Assembly (NCBI RefSeq): GCF_000003815.2
Contig: NC_049986.1
Location: 81,398-145,397, forward strand
From: Branchiostoma floridae
Taxonomy: Eukaryota; Chordata; Leptocardii; Amphioxiformes; Branchiostomatidae
Length of the DNA: 64,000 nt
Direction of reading: 5' to 3'
Positions 1 to 12,500 of the stretch are shown in pieces (the stretch's first letter is position 1; each line of letters starts with the position of its first letter). The notes under the pieces were generated by a model. It worked only from the letters and a program-made list of their open reading frames with translations. It searched no databases and was not told the DNA's origin. Made by a program: the position numbers and the translations under genes.

Positions 1-1419
1 CGAACAACGTATCATGTTCACTTATCTTGTCATAAAAGTACTCAGTTTTTTAATTGAGAGCTAAGAACGGCTCTTACTCTTAGCATGTAATTTCAAGCTT
101 GCATTTTATCTGGTAGTATTATTCTAACGTTAAAAACTCGAAAGAATACAACACATCAACGTTTGTAATAAATGGACCATCAGCATCAAGCAAATGTTTC
201 TTTATTATAAGGAGTGTTTATCGGATATACTTCTAATGCTAAGGTCAGTAGTTTTTTGTCATATGCATGTATTGATAGCTGAATATAGCTGATGCTTGTT
301 TATAAATACATTTTAGTGATTATTAATATCATTCAGTTGTACGACATATCTCAAAATTGATTATGTACCATAGTTTTACGTAGCCACTATGACTATTGTC
401 AGCAGTATCTTTTCATTTTTATTTCTGCGTCTTACTTTTATCATATCTTTATTACCTTTGAGCATCTTTTGCCTATGTTGTACATTCTGCAGAGTCGACT
501 GATTAAACTCTTGTTGTAGATTAGCTTATATTAGTACATTTTTTCGTCTACTACCATCAAATAATTAGACAGGAAATTTTAACGCTATGGGGGGCGTCTG
601 GGAATGGGAACGGACAATAGTAAAGAAGTCATTTATTGCAATTAAATTTTTTCTGTAAGTTCAATAATGTGCACTTAGTATGGGGAATCAATTCAAATCA
701 AATCAAATATATCAAATTCGAATAGATACTTGTTCACTTTCGTTCAAACTTCCTCATAAAACCATGCCATTGCTGTCACACTCAATTCGCCCCATTCAGT
801 CTTTGAGAGGTCATTAGAGTGCAGCGCAAGTCTTTCCAAAATATGACTGACGTCACGAAATGTTATCTTATGTAGGGCTTCACCTCTTTGAACACCTACA
901 AACTAATGCATGCCCTGGTAAAGTAGATACATGAAGTAAAACTGGAAAAATAGGATCCAGCAGACCATACGGAAGAGCTGGTAAAATTCGATGTAAAACT
1001 TTGCGCTTTGGTCATGAATATTGATTACATGAGAACGGAGCTATTCGCATTGAAACGAATCGGCAAATCCCTCCTACAAAACACTGCTAGTCAATTCCAA
1101 TCGATCCACCTCATCCATTCACTGGAGCTGAATTCGGATTGGATCAATTTGCATTAGTCACAAGCTGGACTGCTTACACCGAGGAAAAATTTATTAGAAT
1201 CTTTTCGAATCAGCTCTGGAAGCGAATTGATTCGCATCGGTTTTACCGAGTTTAATCATGGATGTAGATTTCATATTTTTCGGCCGAACATCTATTTCTT
1301 GAGGCACACGTTCATCCATTTTGCATCACCAAAAAAATCATTATAACGTAAGCGTAAAAAAAGTTTATTGTGCATTTGAACACGTGCATCGTCGGCATAT
1401 CCCTATACATTTCAAAGCT
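1..1419. other. Intergenic, no feature recognised
   Basis: AT-rich sequence with no splice-bounded exon, RNA gene or recognisable element. The open frames here are short and show no domain. Confidence 0.5.
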
Positions 1420-1922
1420 ATGTAAGCAAGGATAGGCTATTGAAAAAAGGCTTAAACTTTGTTCCAACACAAAAAGAAACTCACCATAAATTTTCGGCCG
1501 AACACCCCGACCTTCTTCAGATGAAATGACTCGCTGCACTAATACGGAAGTCGTCGGATGACGTCAAGTAGCAGCGAATCATACATGGCGGGAAGGCGAA
1601 ACCTGCCACCAGCACGGTTCAACGAGGGTTGATGTGCCTTAATGTTAATAGCCTCTTTGACGCCCCTCACGAACCAATCCTGTTCAGAGTCCAAGATACG
1701 AACTTGATCCAGAGACACGGAATGGCCCGGAGATTCAACGTGTATATGCTGAGATACCTCTGAAGATGTGCATTAGTGCAGCGAGTCATTCATCTGAAGA
1801 AGGTCGGAGTGTTCGGACGAAAATTTGTGGTGAGTTTCTTTTTGTATTGGAACAAAGTTTAAACCTTTTTTATGGATTTTATCAACACAGATGAGCTTTC
1901 ATTCGGATAAGGATAGGCTATT
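1420..1922 (-). mobile_element. Penelope-like element remnant with inverted flanks
   Basis: A coding remnant at 1539-1760 is flanked by two inverted copies of one sequence, about 1420-1545 and 1772-1922. The copies share the stretch that reads gtgcagcgagtcatt, then ctgaagaaggtcgg, then gagtttctttttgt, followed by the aacaaagttt region. Penelope-like elements often carry terminal repeats in direct or inverted arrangement around the reverse transcriptase/GIY-YIG frame, which fits this layout. Only the end of the protein remains, so the copy is dead. Confidence 0.6.
1539..1760 (-). pseudogene. C-terminal fragment of a Penelope-like GIY-YIG endonuclease region
   Basis: On the minus strand an open stretch of about 73 codons ends at TAG (1541-1539). 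It contains HVESPGHSVSLDQVRILD, then EQDWFVRGVKEAINIK, then PSLNRAGGRFRLPAMYDSLL. The order 'GHS-x-LD-x-V-x-ILD', 'W-x-RG-x-KEA', 'PSLNR-x-GG' is typical of the tail after the GIY-YIG domain in Penelope-like retroelements. That is a family match from memory, not a search. The reverse transcriptase and the catalytic GIY-YIG core are absent, so this is a truncated remnant. Confidence 0.65.
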
Positions 1923-2787
1923 ATGTTTTCGACAAATATTCCTGAAGCTTGATTACAGATAAGCGCCTAACATGCTAATGCTTTTCCCTTAAAAATTTTG
2001 GCCCAACCTAGAGACTTTTTGGGTTAGAAGGAACAGGTAGGGTCTAAGCTTTGCCATTTTGGTCAAAATTTGCTCAGTTTAGCAGTTTAGGTGGAGAGGA
2101 TTTTAGCTGTCGGTGGGATCAGGAGAAAACGGGGGTGAAAAGTGAGGTTTCTTTCATAGAGCGAGGATTCCTCGGAGTTTGTGGTGGTCAACAACCAGTT
2201 TTCCTTTAATGGTTCTAAAGATGAACCTTGTGACTCTCTGGTGGAGAAAAAAAATGTAAGATTGAAATTCGGGTCAGTATTTTTCTGAAGCCTTGTTTTA
2301 GTCCTTGTCTTAGTGTGTTTTAACATGCTATTCTATGGAGATCTCCACCTGTGGTATCAGTCCTAGATCCTATACACCATGTACTTTCATTGCAATCAAC
2401 ATTTTACTGATGATAAGTAACTTCAATTAAAATTGTATATTGATAGGTAGTCATCAGCAATGTTACGAGAAGCGTCATAATATATTAAGTAACATTGAGA
2501 GGAACTTTTCGATACTAGCGGTACTCCTAAAATGTGTAGAAAGTAAGGGTCCTTTGTTTTGAATTCCTTTCTTTAGGTCTAAGCTATTGTTGGACCTGTC
2601 TAATTTTTGTTAGTGAGGCACGCATACAAATTACAGAAAAATTCTTCTTCTTCAAACAGTGCAAAGCACCTAGCGTAAAATATGATGTTACGAGTGCTTG
2701 CTACTTACTGATCATGAGTTTCAAAACAAAGTAAGCATCACTGATATCAATACGAAAATTTACTTTGTCGAAAATATAAAGCTACGC
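1923..2787. other. Intergenic, no feature recognised
   Basis: Sequence between the Penelope-like remnant and the 3' end of the lectin receptor gene. No exon or structured element was seen. Confidence 0.45.
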
Positions 2788-2793
2788 TTTATT
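2788..2793 (-). promoter_or_regulatory. Polyadenylation signal AATAAA of the lectin receptor gene
   Basis: The minus strand reads AATAAA about 100 bases downstream of the TAA at 2892-2894. It sits in a short 3' UTR rich in AATATCAG repeats, where a cleavage signal is expected. No downstream GU-rich element was tested. Confidence 0.55.
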
Positions 2794-2891
2794 TCGTCTG
2801 ATACTACTGATATTGCTTTTACGTCTGATATTGCTTTTCCTTTTCTTCGATCAAGCTATGCCATTTTTATCAGTAACAGTAGTGGCATTTT

Positions 2892-2996
2892 TTATCCCGT
2901 TGGGGTCTTGCAAATGTAGGGACGAACGTAGGAGCAGATGCCGCTGAACCACTCTCCATTCGTCATTTCAGTCGGAAATGACAAACCTCTGCCAGT
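2892..2996 (-). CDS. C-type lectin domain, last exon with stop codon
   Basis: The acceptor reads tttttgtgacag, followed in phase 0 by 34 codons and TAA. The peptide contains GEWFSGICSYVRPYICKTP, the W-x(4)-C-x(7)-C end of a C-type lectin fold. The usual WND calcium site is replaced by EWFSG. Phase 0 matches the end of the preceding exon. A nearer AG (gactggcag) would run into a stop, which decides the acceptor. Confidence 0.75.
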   Translation of the reverse strand, partial: TGRGLSFPTEMTNGEWFSGICSYVRPYICKTPTG

Positions 2997-5900
2997 CTGT
3001 CACAAAAATGAAAGATTCCTTTGGTATACTTAATTTCTCTTCCCTGTGACTTTTACTCAATCAATTCATTGTGCACCTTTAAACACTTAAGCAAACGTGC
3101 AAAAGTTAAACTAGAGAGCTATCAAACATTTGTAATTTCCGCCGTACTGCCCATTATTGCTCTATGTTGAATGAAAGCTTGGAATCTAATGTCAATATCG
3201 TAAATAAACATCGTAGAAATCCTGAACTATATAATCCATTTCTATAACTGATAGAGTAATGGGTTCAGTAATGAATGTAATAATAATAAATAAGAAAGAA
3301 TTCCTATGACACTAAAATGTATAGAGAAATGGAAAGAAATGCTTTTATGCTCATGAAAAATGATAGTGTGTCCTGTTAAGTGATAAGAAATTGAGGGATA
3401 TGGTGAAAAAAAAAATAAAGAAAGACTGAATGCAGCTTTAGGACTTTCTAAAGACCATAGATGCAGAATGCAGTGACTGATGATGATAATGATGATGGTA
3501 AAAACATCAATTACCTTGGCGTACACATTACCACATCCATAATAAGCACGTAGTTCGTTGCCAGGTTTACCCGGAGCCCAGTTTGTGTAGATAAGCGGTG
3601 AACCATCCACCCACGCCCATTGTCTATGCTGAATTTTTAGTCCAAACCAGACAAGATCACGGTCCTTGGCTGCAATAAACAAAAACAATTTTTAATTTGT
3701 TAACATATTCAGACTGGGGGCGGATTGCCCGCGGCAAATTTAGTAACTTTGTATCAAATTTAGATGGCAACAGTTTTACAAAGTTTGGAATGCTTTCTAT
3801 TTTTCGCGCTATTTTTTGCCATGGCAACCAGTTGTAGACGTAGTATATAAACAAAAAATCACTGACTTCGGTTCTAAAAAATGTATTTTTTTCAGGATGG
3901 TTTGCTACATTAATACTATTTCATCACATTATCAAATTAATGTAATTTTATTGAATAAATTGTTACATAATTTAGTATATCTTTCCTATCTAAATTATGG
4001 TAATGGATGACGCCATCAGTCAAAATACAAAAAAAATGGCGGACCATATCATCATAATGACCAGATCAAGTATAACTAGCTTATTGCTACAACGTTTATC
4101 ATACACAGTATATACCGTCGCTTCTCTGATATGCCCTCTGGGAACATGGACATCTCTAACACCTGGAATATTCAATCCTCGTCCAAATTTTGTACGAGGG
4201 CATTGATTGACTTAAAATGATTATAAACTTTAACTTTATTCAAGTATAATACATTGTGGATACTAGGGAGCAGGCTGGTATCGTGACCACAAACATATAC
4301 ATTACAATACAAAATAAATATGTACATAATATGTATAAGAAAATTAAAATTAAAAACAGGTAACGTTAAAGCTAGCACGGCTGAAAGTGGATCTTTTGGT
4401 AGATGTCACATACATATAAAGTGCTTCTGAAAGCTGCCTATTGATGACAAAGTCACGAATAATTGAACCCAGGGGCAGTAGAGATCTAGAAATAGTAAGC
4501 CGCAACCACACAGGGCTTTCAACAGTGGATGTGAGTTTGCTACGCTGGTATCAGTTACATATGTGATGATTTTGAGAGTTCTCTCATGGAATGCAGTGGG
4601 TTTATAAACTCTCTTTATTAATCATGCAAATAAGGTCTTGACTTGACAAATAGGGGATTGTTTGTATCTAAAAACAGTAAGCCGCTGTCATATACCGTCA
4701 AATTACACATTATATACCGTGTAATTTGATGAAACACGACTAGCTGACAGGTGCAAACAGGTAAAATGCTTTAAATCTGTAACGGATAAGATCTAGAACG
4801 GAATTATAGAATCTAGAACAGGTGTTCTATTCTCTTGTTCTTTCAGCTAAGTGCTTGTCTTATTACTATATATACATGTAATATGATAGTTCCCTCTTAA
4901 CGGGATATACACAACACTGGTAATTAAGAGCACAGGTTGTCAAGGAAGAATGTTGCCTAGCAACGGTTGCCATGTAAATGTTTATTTGTGTATATGTTGT
5001 TATTACTATGAAATTTAATGCAAAATGTAATGCTCGTATTCTTCGTTTTTGCACCAAACGCCTTAACTATTAGCATGATTAGGCTTGGGGTGCTCCGAAT
5101 GACCTTTGACCTAAAATGGTGGCACCAAACCCCAAACTCATGTTCTATGTAAGTCAATACAAAAGCCAAGTAGACTAAAAAGTCATGACGATTTGTTAAC
5201 ATATTCAGAATCTATTTTTTAGATTCCCAGGTTATTTACATGATTTTTGAAAGATTAAAAAAGGAAATAGCAAACTAGAAAGGCGACATTTGTTTGGTAG
5301 CAAATACAGCATATTTAAGCCATCTCCCTCCACATGCAACAACAAAATAACCAATTTGAATGAGAGTTCAACGCAAAAATAAATCTTATAAAATCTCCCT
5401 TTGCAAGAATGCACTCCAGTACACCCCATGTGAATTTACATTACAGACCAGTCCAGAAATACTCCCACTTAAAGACATGGCCTTTTGAATAAGAAACCAA
5501 ATCCAAAATTGAAGTTAGCAAAAAAAGGTCCCCCGTGCATGAAAAGGTATAATAGACCAGTCTAAAAACACTTTGACACTGGCATACAGTCCTGCAAGTG
5601 AGAAAGCCTGAAAATGGATAAACAACATTGAGGTCATTAACCCTGTGGCCATCGGAAAATGACCCAAAATTCCCCCCAAAATTGTTTTGAAGTAATTCAT
5701 GCCAGAAATAATACATTGGTCATTTGAATGAATATCTAGTGCACCCCATCTGTCAAAATTCAGGTCATTTGGTTGCAAAACCAGTGTACAGGAGCCAAAA
5801 GTGTCCTTATTTTGTAAAGAAACAGCCAAAAAATCGCAAAATTACGCATTTTGTTGTACTGTATGCCAAAAGTGTAATTGAAACCATGTGCGCATATGTA

Positions 5901-8900
5901 AAGTGTACTTCTATGCCAGATTTCAGCTCAATTGGTTGTAAAACCAGGGTACATGAGCCAAAAATGTACTGTTTTTTTTTTTTTTTAAATAGGCAAAAAA
6001 ATTGCACAATAAAGCATTTTGCTGTACTGTATGCTAAAACTGTTATTGCCTTTATGCTGGCATATCATCAAGGCACGTCTGTACCAAATTTCAGGTCATT
6101 CTGTTGTAATATCTGTGTACAGGGGGCCAAAATATACTGTTTTGGTCTAAAAATTGCCCCAAAACTCAATAAAATCATTTTAGGGGCAGATATGAAAAAA
6201 ATGAAAAAAAAAAAAAAATTCTGGGGGTATTGGCCCACTCTATCCTTGTTTCAAATTTCAAGTCATTCGGTCCAGGAACGACGGAGATACCTTGTTCTGA
6301 AGATTTGACAGGAGAAAGAAGAGGAAGAAGAAAGAAGAAACATTACGAATACAATATAATTCACCATACCTATGGTATGGCTGAAATATAATGAAATGCG
6401 AAATTGTGTGCTTATATAAATTTTAGAACATATTACATTTTTCACAGATTCTGTTTTCTTAATTTTCCAGCTGAGCAGTAGTTTTTTATTAGTAATTAAT
6501 CTACTAGAGATATGTAGATGAAAAGTATCAACGTTCAAAGACGGCCAACCCACCACCGGGACCGGTGAGGAGACGTGCAATGAAGTTGTTCTCGTCGGCG
6601 TTTGTGACAGAGGCAAGATTTGCACCGTGTTGTTTACATTCTTTGTCCGCCTGGAACCAGTTGACTTTGTTTCTTACAAACAGGTAGCAGTGGTTCTTGT
6701 AGCCACTCCACCCAGTCTGACATGGTAGGGCTTGAAAATAAAACGAGAGTTCTGTGAGCTTACGATGTTCACTTTCACTTTATTTATTTTACCAGTAATT
6801 ACATCTCAGGCCGGAAATCGGCCTGCTTTTTAGGTAATCCTGGACATAAAAGTACAAAGTACACATAGCACATATACAATACATAATAAAAATTATCCAT
6901 TATCAAAGTCCAGACTACGGAGCATCAGCCAGATCCAGTTCTAATTCTCAATGAACTTCTTAAAAGTCCTGAGGCTGACCAATTGCCGTTGCTTTAGCGG
7001 TAGTGAATTCCAGAGGAAAGGTCCGTAGGACTGTAGACTGTTTCGGAATGCAATGACTCTTGCTGGTGGACAGCAGAGTAGGTGAGGGTCGTAGTCCCTT
7101 AGACGTTTTACCTCTGACCGAGTAGGGCGTACACTCATTGTTGGTGGAGCCTCCCACTTGAACAAAGATGCCAAGTACGCCGGCGCCTTTCCACGAATTG
7201 TCTTAAAGACAGTCACAAGAGTCGTAATTTCTGTCCGTTTACGCACAGAGTCTATCCCTGCCTCTGCTCTCAAGTTGTCGACTGTCACGTGGTCTCGGAG
7301 TTTGTGTCCTGTGATGAGCCTTGCAGCCCTGTTTACCAGTCTATCCAGCTGTAACATAAGAGTTTTGTTGCCTTGTGCAAGGCTTGGTAGTCATGCTGTG
7401 GCGCAATACTCCAGATGAGCCAGTAATAGTGTCTGATACATGGTTTTCAGCACGGGTATGTTTCGGGAGGAATGCGCTCATTTTCAGTCTGACTTAACGC
7501 TAATCGGTGTGTTTTGGGGGGTGGGTGTCCTTTCGAGGCCTGTGCCAACTTTCATGTGTCATAATAACGCCGGAAAGACTAATGCTAGAACCACCAAATT
7601 TAGTGACTTTTCCTAAAATGTAGTTACAAAGTTTGGAAAATTTTCCATTTTTGTGTTGCCATGTTGTTAATAAGGTTAATAGGAAGGGATCAATATTAAT
7701 GACATGTATGTTTGAGGCATGCAGAGAAAATCACTGCTAAATGTTAACGGAGATATACTTACCAGTAGTTCCATGTAGTATGGAGTATTTCGTAGTAGTA
7801 GAGCTGGCAACAAAACCTGCTTCTGTAACGATAAATGTAGCTCAAATTAAAGTCCATTGTGTTCTGTAACGTTAATGTAGCCCATATTAAAGGTACATGT
7901 GTGTTTTTCTGTGTGTTTGCGAGCAAGTTCTGTGCGAGCAAATACATGCTTACCGGTACCGTCAAAATTAGTTTTACTGTCAGTGCTGTAGGGAATGGAG
8001 GGGTTGGTGCTAGCAGAGCTGACGATGACATCATGTTCTGTAACGTTAAATCTACACAGTTAGAGTCAATTATGTGTATTAGAGTTTCTTTGTGATTTCT
8101 TGTGTGTGTGTGTGCGTTTGTGTGCACGTGTGTGTTGGGGGTGTTTTATGTACCTTTATAAGTGTCTTTGTAATACTGTGTGTGTGAACAGATACATGCA
8201 AAATTTCAAGACAAATATATAAAATATGTAGCAGATCACAATATTCATTCCCGACCCTCTGTGTTCTATGACGTGAGTACCTAAAGTTGTACAGAAAAAT
8301 TGCTGATGGCTGATTCTGAGTAGAAAGCCTTATTTTAGAGGCATCCATATAAGGACTTTAAACGATGTAAACTATATCTCTTTTGTATACTTTGTCTGAC
8401 TGTTGCCTCTTTCATCATGAAAAGCAGCCTGCAGGTCGATTTGAGCTTTCATGAATAAACAAAGTTCGGACAAACAAACAAGTGCTATGTAGTCAAGGAG
8501 TTTATCGACTGAGACTCTGATTTTGACTTTGAAGGTATTCCAGTTAAGTTATTACCCTTGGAAGATTCAGACAATTACAAAAGAGCAGCCCTCCTTCCGT
8601 CTGCATAATCAGAATCGGGTTAAATTTAACAAAAGCTGGTGAAAGAAGCAAGATTTTCACCATGTTGTTTGTATTCTTTATTCGCCTGGATTCAGCTGAG
8701 TTTTATTCTTAGAAACATGTAGCAGTGGTTGTTGTAGTCACTCCACCAGTCTGACATGGTACCGGTAGGGCTTCAAAAAAGACAGTGCCGTGAGCTTAGC
8801 TAGTTCGGGCAAACTTAGCCTGACTTAACGGAAAGATGTTGATAAACACAAAAAGTACAGCAGAGAAAAATATAGCCCATATTAGGTATTTTTGTGTGAG

Positions 8901-9522
8901 ATGTATGCAACAAATATTTGCCAGCAGTGCGGTGATAATCGTTGTGTGGTACTAGCGATTCTGTGTGTGCACTCTGTTAAATATACTTGTTAAATATACA
9001 ACGTTTGTGTGTGTGTGTGACCATATCATGTCCGGAAAAAGAAATACATTGCAGAAACTGATATGATATAATATTCTCATTAACTATGCAAATGTACTCC
9101 TATTTTGCATGATTAGTATTGTATTTTGCACTACATTGTCAAAGGTACATGCCCAAAATAATAGAAATCCGTTGTTCCTTTTTTGAGTTTTCGTTTTAAG
9201 AAGTTTTTGACAAAAATGCCCCTACTATCTTACTCTGGTCGCTTGGGAGCCCAAACGTATGTCACTTCTTCTTGAACACAAGAGCTATCTAACAACTAAG
9301 TATCATGGTCACAGCGTGTTCAGAATTCGAGATATCGAAACCGGAAGTTATGCTGCAGTACCAACGAAGCAGCTACGGGGCTCAACATCTAATCATTTCC
9401 AGCTTTTATCACACCATACCAACACACTAAGTATGAAAGCAATCCACTTAGCCGTTCTTGACTTACCTTGTTCACACACACACATACACACAAACACACA
9501 CACACACACACACGCGCGCGCG

Positions 9523-9576
<54 letters not shown>

Positions 9577-12500
9577 CACACACACTAGTGAAAATATAAC
9601 CTCCGTGACATTTAATGGAGGAAAAATATCAAGTTAAATATCTCACCTGTAGTGCTATGGAGAGCGGAGGTGCTGGTATCAAGAAAAGCGGCAACGGTGG
9701 CAAGTTCTGTAATGTTACATATAGCCCATATTAAATGTACGTGTGTGTTTTAGTCTGTATGTTTGCGAGATTTTGTGTTAGCAAATGTATGCTTACCGTC
9801 AAGATATTCTTACCACTTATTTTTACCACTTATTATATTTCAGCCATACCATAGGTATGGTGAAATATATTGTATTCGTAATGTTTCTTCTTTCTCCTGT
9901 CAAATCTTCAAATCGAATCATCTCCGTCGTTCCTACACCAAATGATCTGAAATTTAGTACAAAGGTAGAGTGGGCCAATACCCTAGGTATTTTTTTTTTC
10001 CATTTTTTTCATATCTTTCGTTAAAACGATTTTATTGGGTTTTTTGGCAATTTGTATGTATATTCTGGCCCCCTGTACCCTGGTATTACAGCCGAATGAC
10101 CTGAAATTTTGTACAGAGGTGCTTTGATCACATGCCTACATAGATTCAATAACAGTTTTGGCATAAGGTACAACAAAATTCTTAATTTAGCGATTTTTTT
10201 TGCCATTTTTTGCCAAAAAAGTGACATTTTTGGCTCCCGTACGCTCGTTTTACAATCAAATGACCTGAAATTTGGTATAGGAGTGCCCTACACACATGTG
10301 CACATATATTCAATAACAATTTTGGCATACAGTACAACAAAATGCAAATTTTGCGGTTTTTTTGGCAATCTTTTGACAAAAATAGGACATTTTTGTCTCC
10401 TGTACCCTCATTTTACAACCAAATGACCTGAAATTCGCTAAATATTAATTCAAATGACTCATATATAATTTACGGCATGAACCGCTTAAAATTATATATT
10501 TGAGGATTTTTCATGTCATTTTCCAATGTCCACAGGGGTCAACGACCTGGAGAGGGAGATGGCTGAAATATGCTGTATTTGCTCTCAACTTCTCAAGCAA
10601 ATGTCGGCCTTTCTAGTTCTTATTCTTGTGTTATCAGAAGCATGCTAAATTTCAAGACAAGTATATGTAGCAGCATGTGATATTTATCCCCGATTCCTGG
10701 TGGTCTATGACGCGGGTAGCAAAAGTAGTAGGGATAAAATTGCTGATGACAGGGTACAAAGCCTTATTTTAGAGTAAACTATGTATAAACAATGCTATGT
10801 GGTCAAGCCCGTAAGGGGCGGCATCACCCCGTCGTGTGTAAACATGTGCGAACATGTGATCACGTCGACCGATGATGATGAAAAGCATTGCTCATAAGTA
10901 TTGAGGGAGCTATGATACTTACCAGTAGTACCGTGTAGTATGGAGTTATTGGTACGGGCAGAGCTGGCAACGGTAACAGTTTCTGTAACGATAAATGTAG
11001 CCCATATTAAAGTCCCTTGTTTGTGTATATGTGTGTGTGTGGGTGTGTGTTTAGATACATGCTGTAAATATCAAGTTAACTAGAGTTCCACGAACACATG
11101 TACATGTACATACCTTTGCCAAATAAACCAGTTTTTTATGTACAATAATGTCTGTAGATATAAACATATTACTCATTACGTTTTATTTTATATGATTGGA
11201 GTTGATTCATAAAATTTCGCCATTAATTATGCTAAGTAGATGCCAATTTACATAACTAATATTCAATTTTTGTCTCAAGCATACCGGCTTATGCAGTTCC
11301 AAAATAGACGCTAGGGGACCCACACATGCACCTCTTACTTTCTGCCCACTTTCTCAGTCCTCAAGTACTATCATGTAATGCAGTGATTTAAAAACTTTCC
11401 TCTTTGTAAAATGAAAATAAAGAAATTCCATGTGATAACTTTTTTGTAATCTTCGATGACGTAATTTCATCGAAATCGCATGAAAATCGCTGCTCTTTGG
11501 GTCATAAAAAACGCTTCACCGTTGCAGCGGACTATTACAAAAATGGTTTCGCTGGCCGACCAACTACTCGCACAAAGATAATACAACCCACGGGCTTTTC
11601 AGGAAATAAGACAAATCTATGCTCAGCTTTAATGATCACCAAGCATTAGGGAGCAAAAGTTAGAGAGACAACAGCGCACTTCCGGCCTATTACACCACCA
11701 TTTCGCCAACTCCGGTCAGATTTGAACTCCGACCCGGAACCTCAACACGTTCATATTTTCCTTTAAATTATTGCAAATGAGACCATTTGCATAATTATTA
11801 TATATTGAAATTTCTCTCTTCCTCAGCTACATATTTTTTACAAGTTTGAAAGCCCTATCATGGAATGCAGTGGATTTAGAAACTTTCTTCCCTAATGATG
11901 CAAATTAGCTGTTGATTTGCATAATTAGCATTACATTAGGTAAGTTATCACTTAGGCCATCCACATACCAAAAGTCATGACGATCTGTCAACATATTCTC
12001 AAGTTATTCTAGTTCAAACTTTGAAAGGAAACCGGCACCTGTAGTTCCAAAAAGCCGATAGGGGGCCCAATCACAACACTTACTCTCTGCTCCAAAGGCT
12101 ATCTAACACCCAAGAATCACGACCACAGCATGTTCAGAACACGAGTTATCAAAAATGGAAGTTCCGCTGCAGTACATTAGGAACCCGCTAGGGGCCCATT
12201 ATATCGAACTTGACCTTCGTTTTCCAGACGCCTACCCATGTGCCAAATATCATCAGGATCCATCCAAGGCTTCTTGAGTTATCCCGGTGACAGACAGACA
12301 GACAGACAGACAGACGTACAAGCCTAAAACATAACCTTGCCATTCTGGCAAAGGTAAATATACTTACCAGTAGTGCTATGGAGAGCGGAGGTGCTGGTAT
12401 CAACAAAAGTGGCAACGGTGGCAAGTTCTGTACATCAATATAGGCCATATCAAATGGGCATGTGTGTTTCAGTCTGTGTGTTTGCGAGTTCTTGTGTGAG

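Noticed and set aside
5724-6308. 194-codon open frame
   Set aside because: It lies entirely within repeat family A, whose sub-units are visible in the translation. The inverted copy at 9835 does not keep the frame.
9389-9588. Open frames rich in Cys-Val or Thr-His over the CA tract, and similar frames at 25990-26301
   Set aside because: Low-complexity translation of CA/TG microsatellites.
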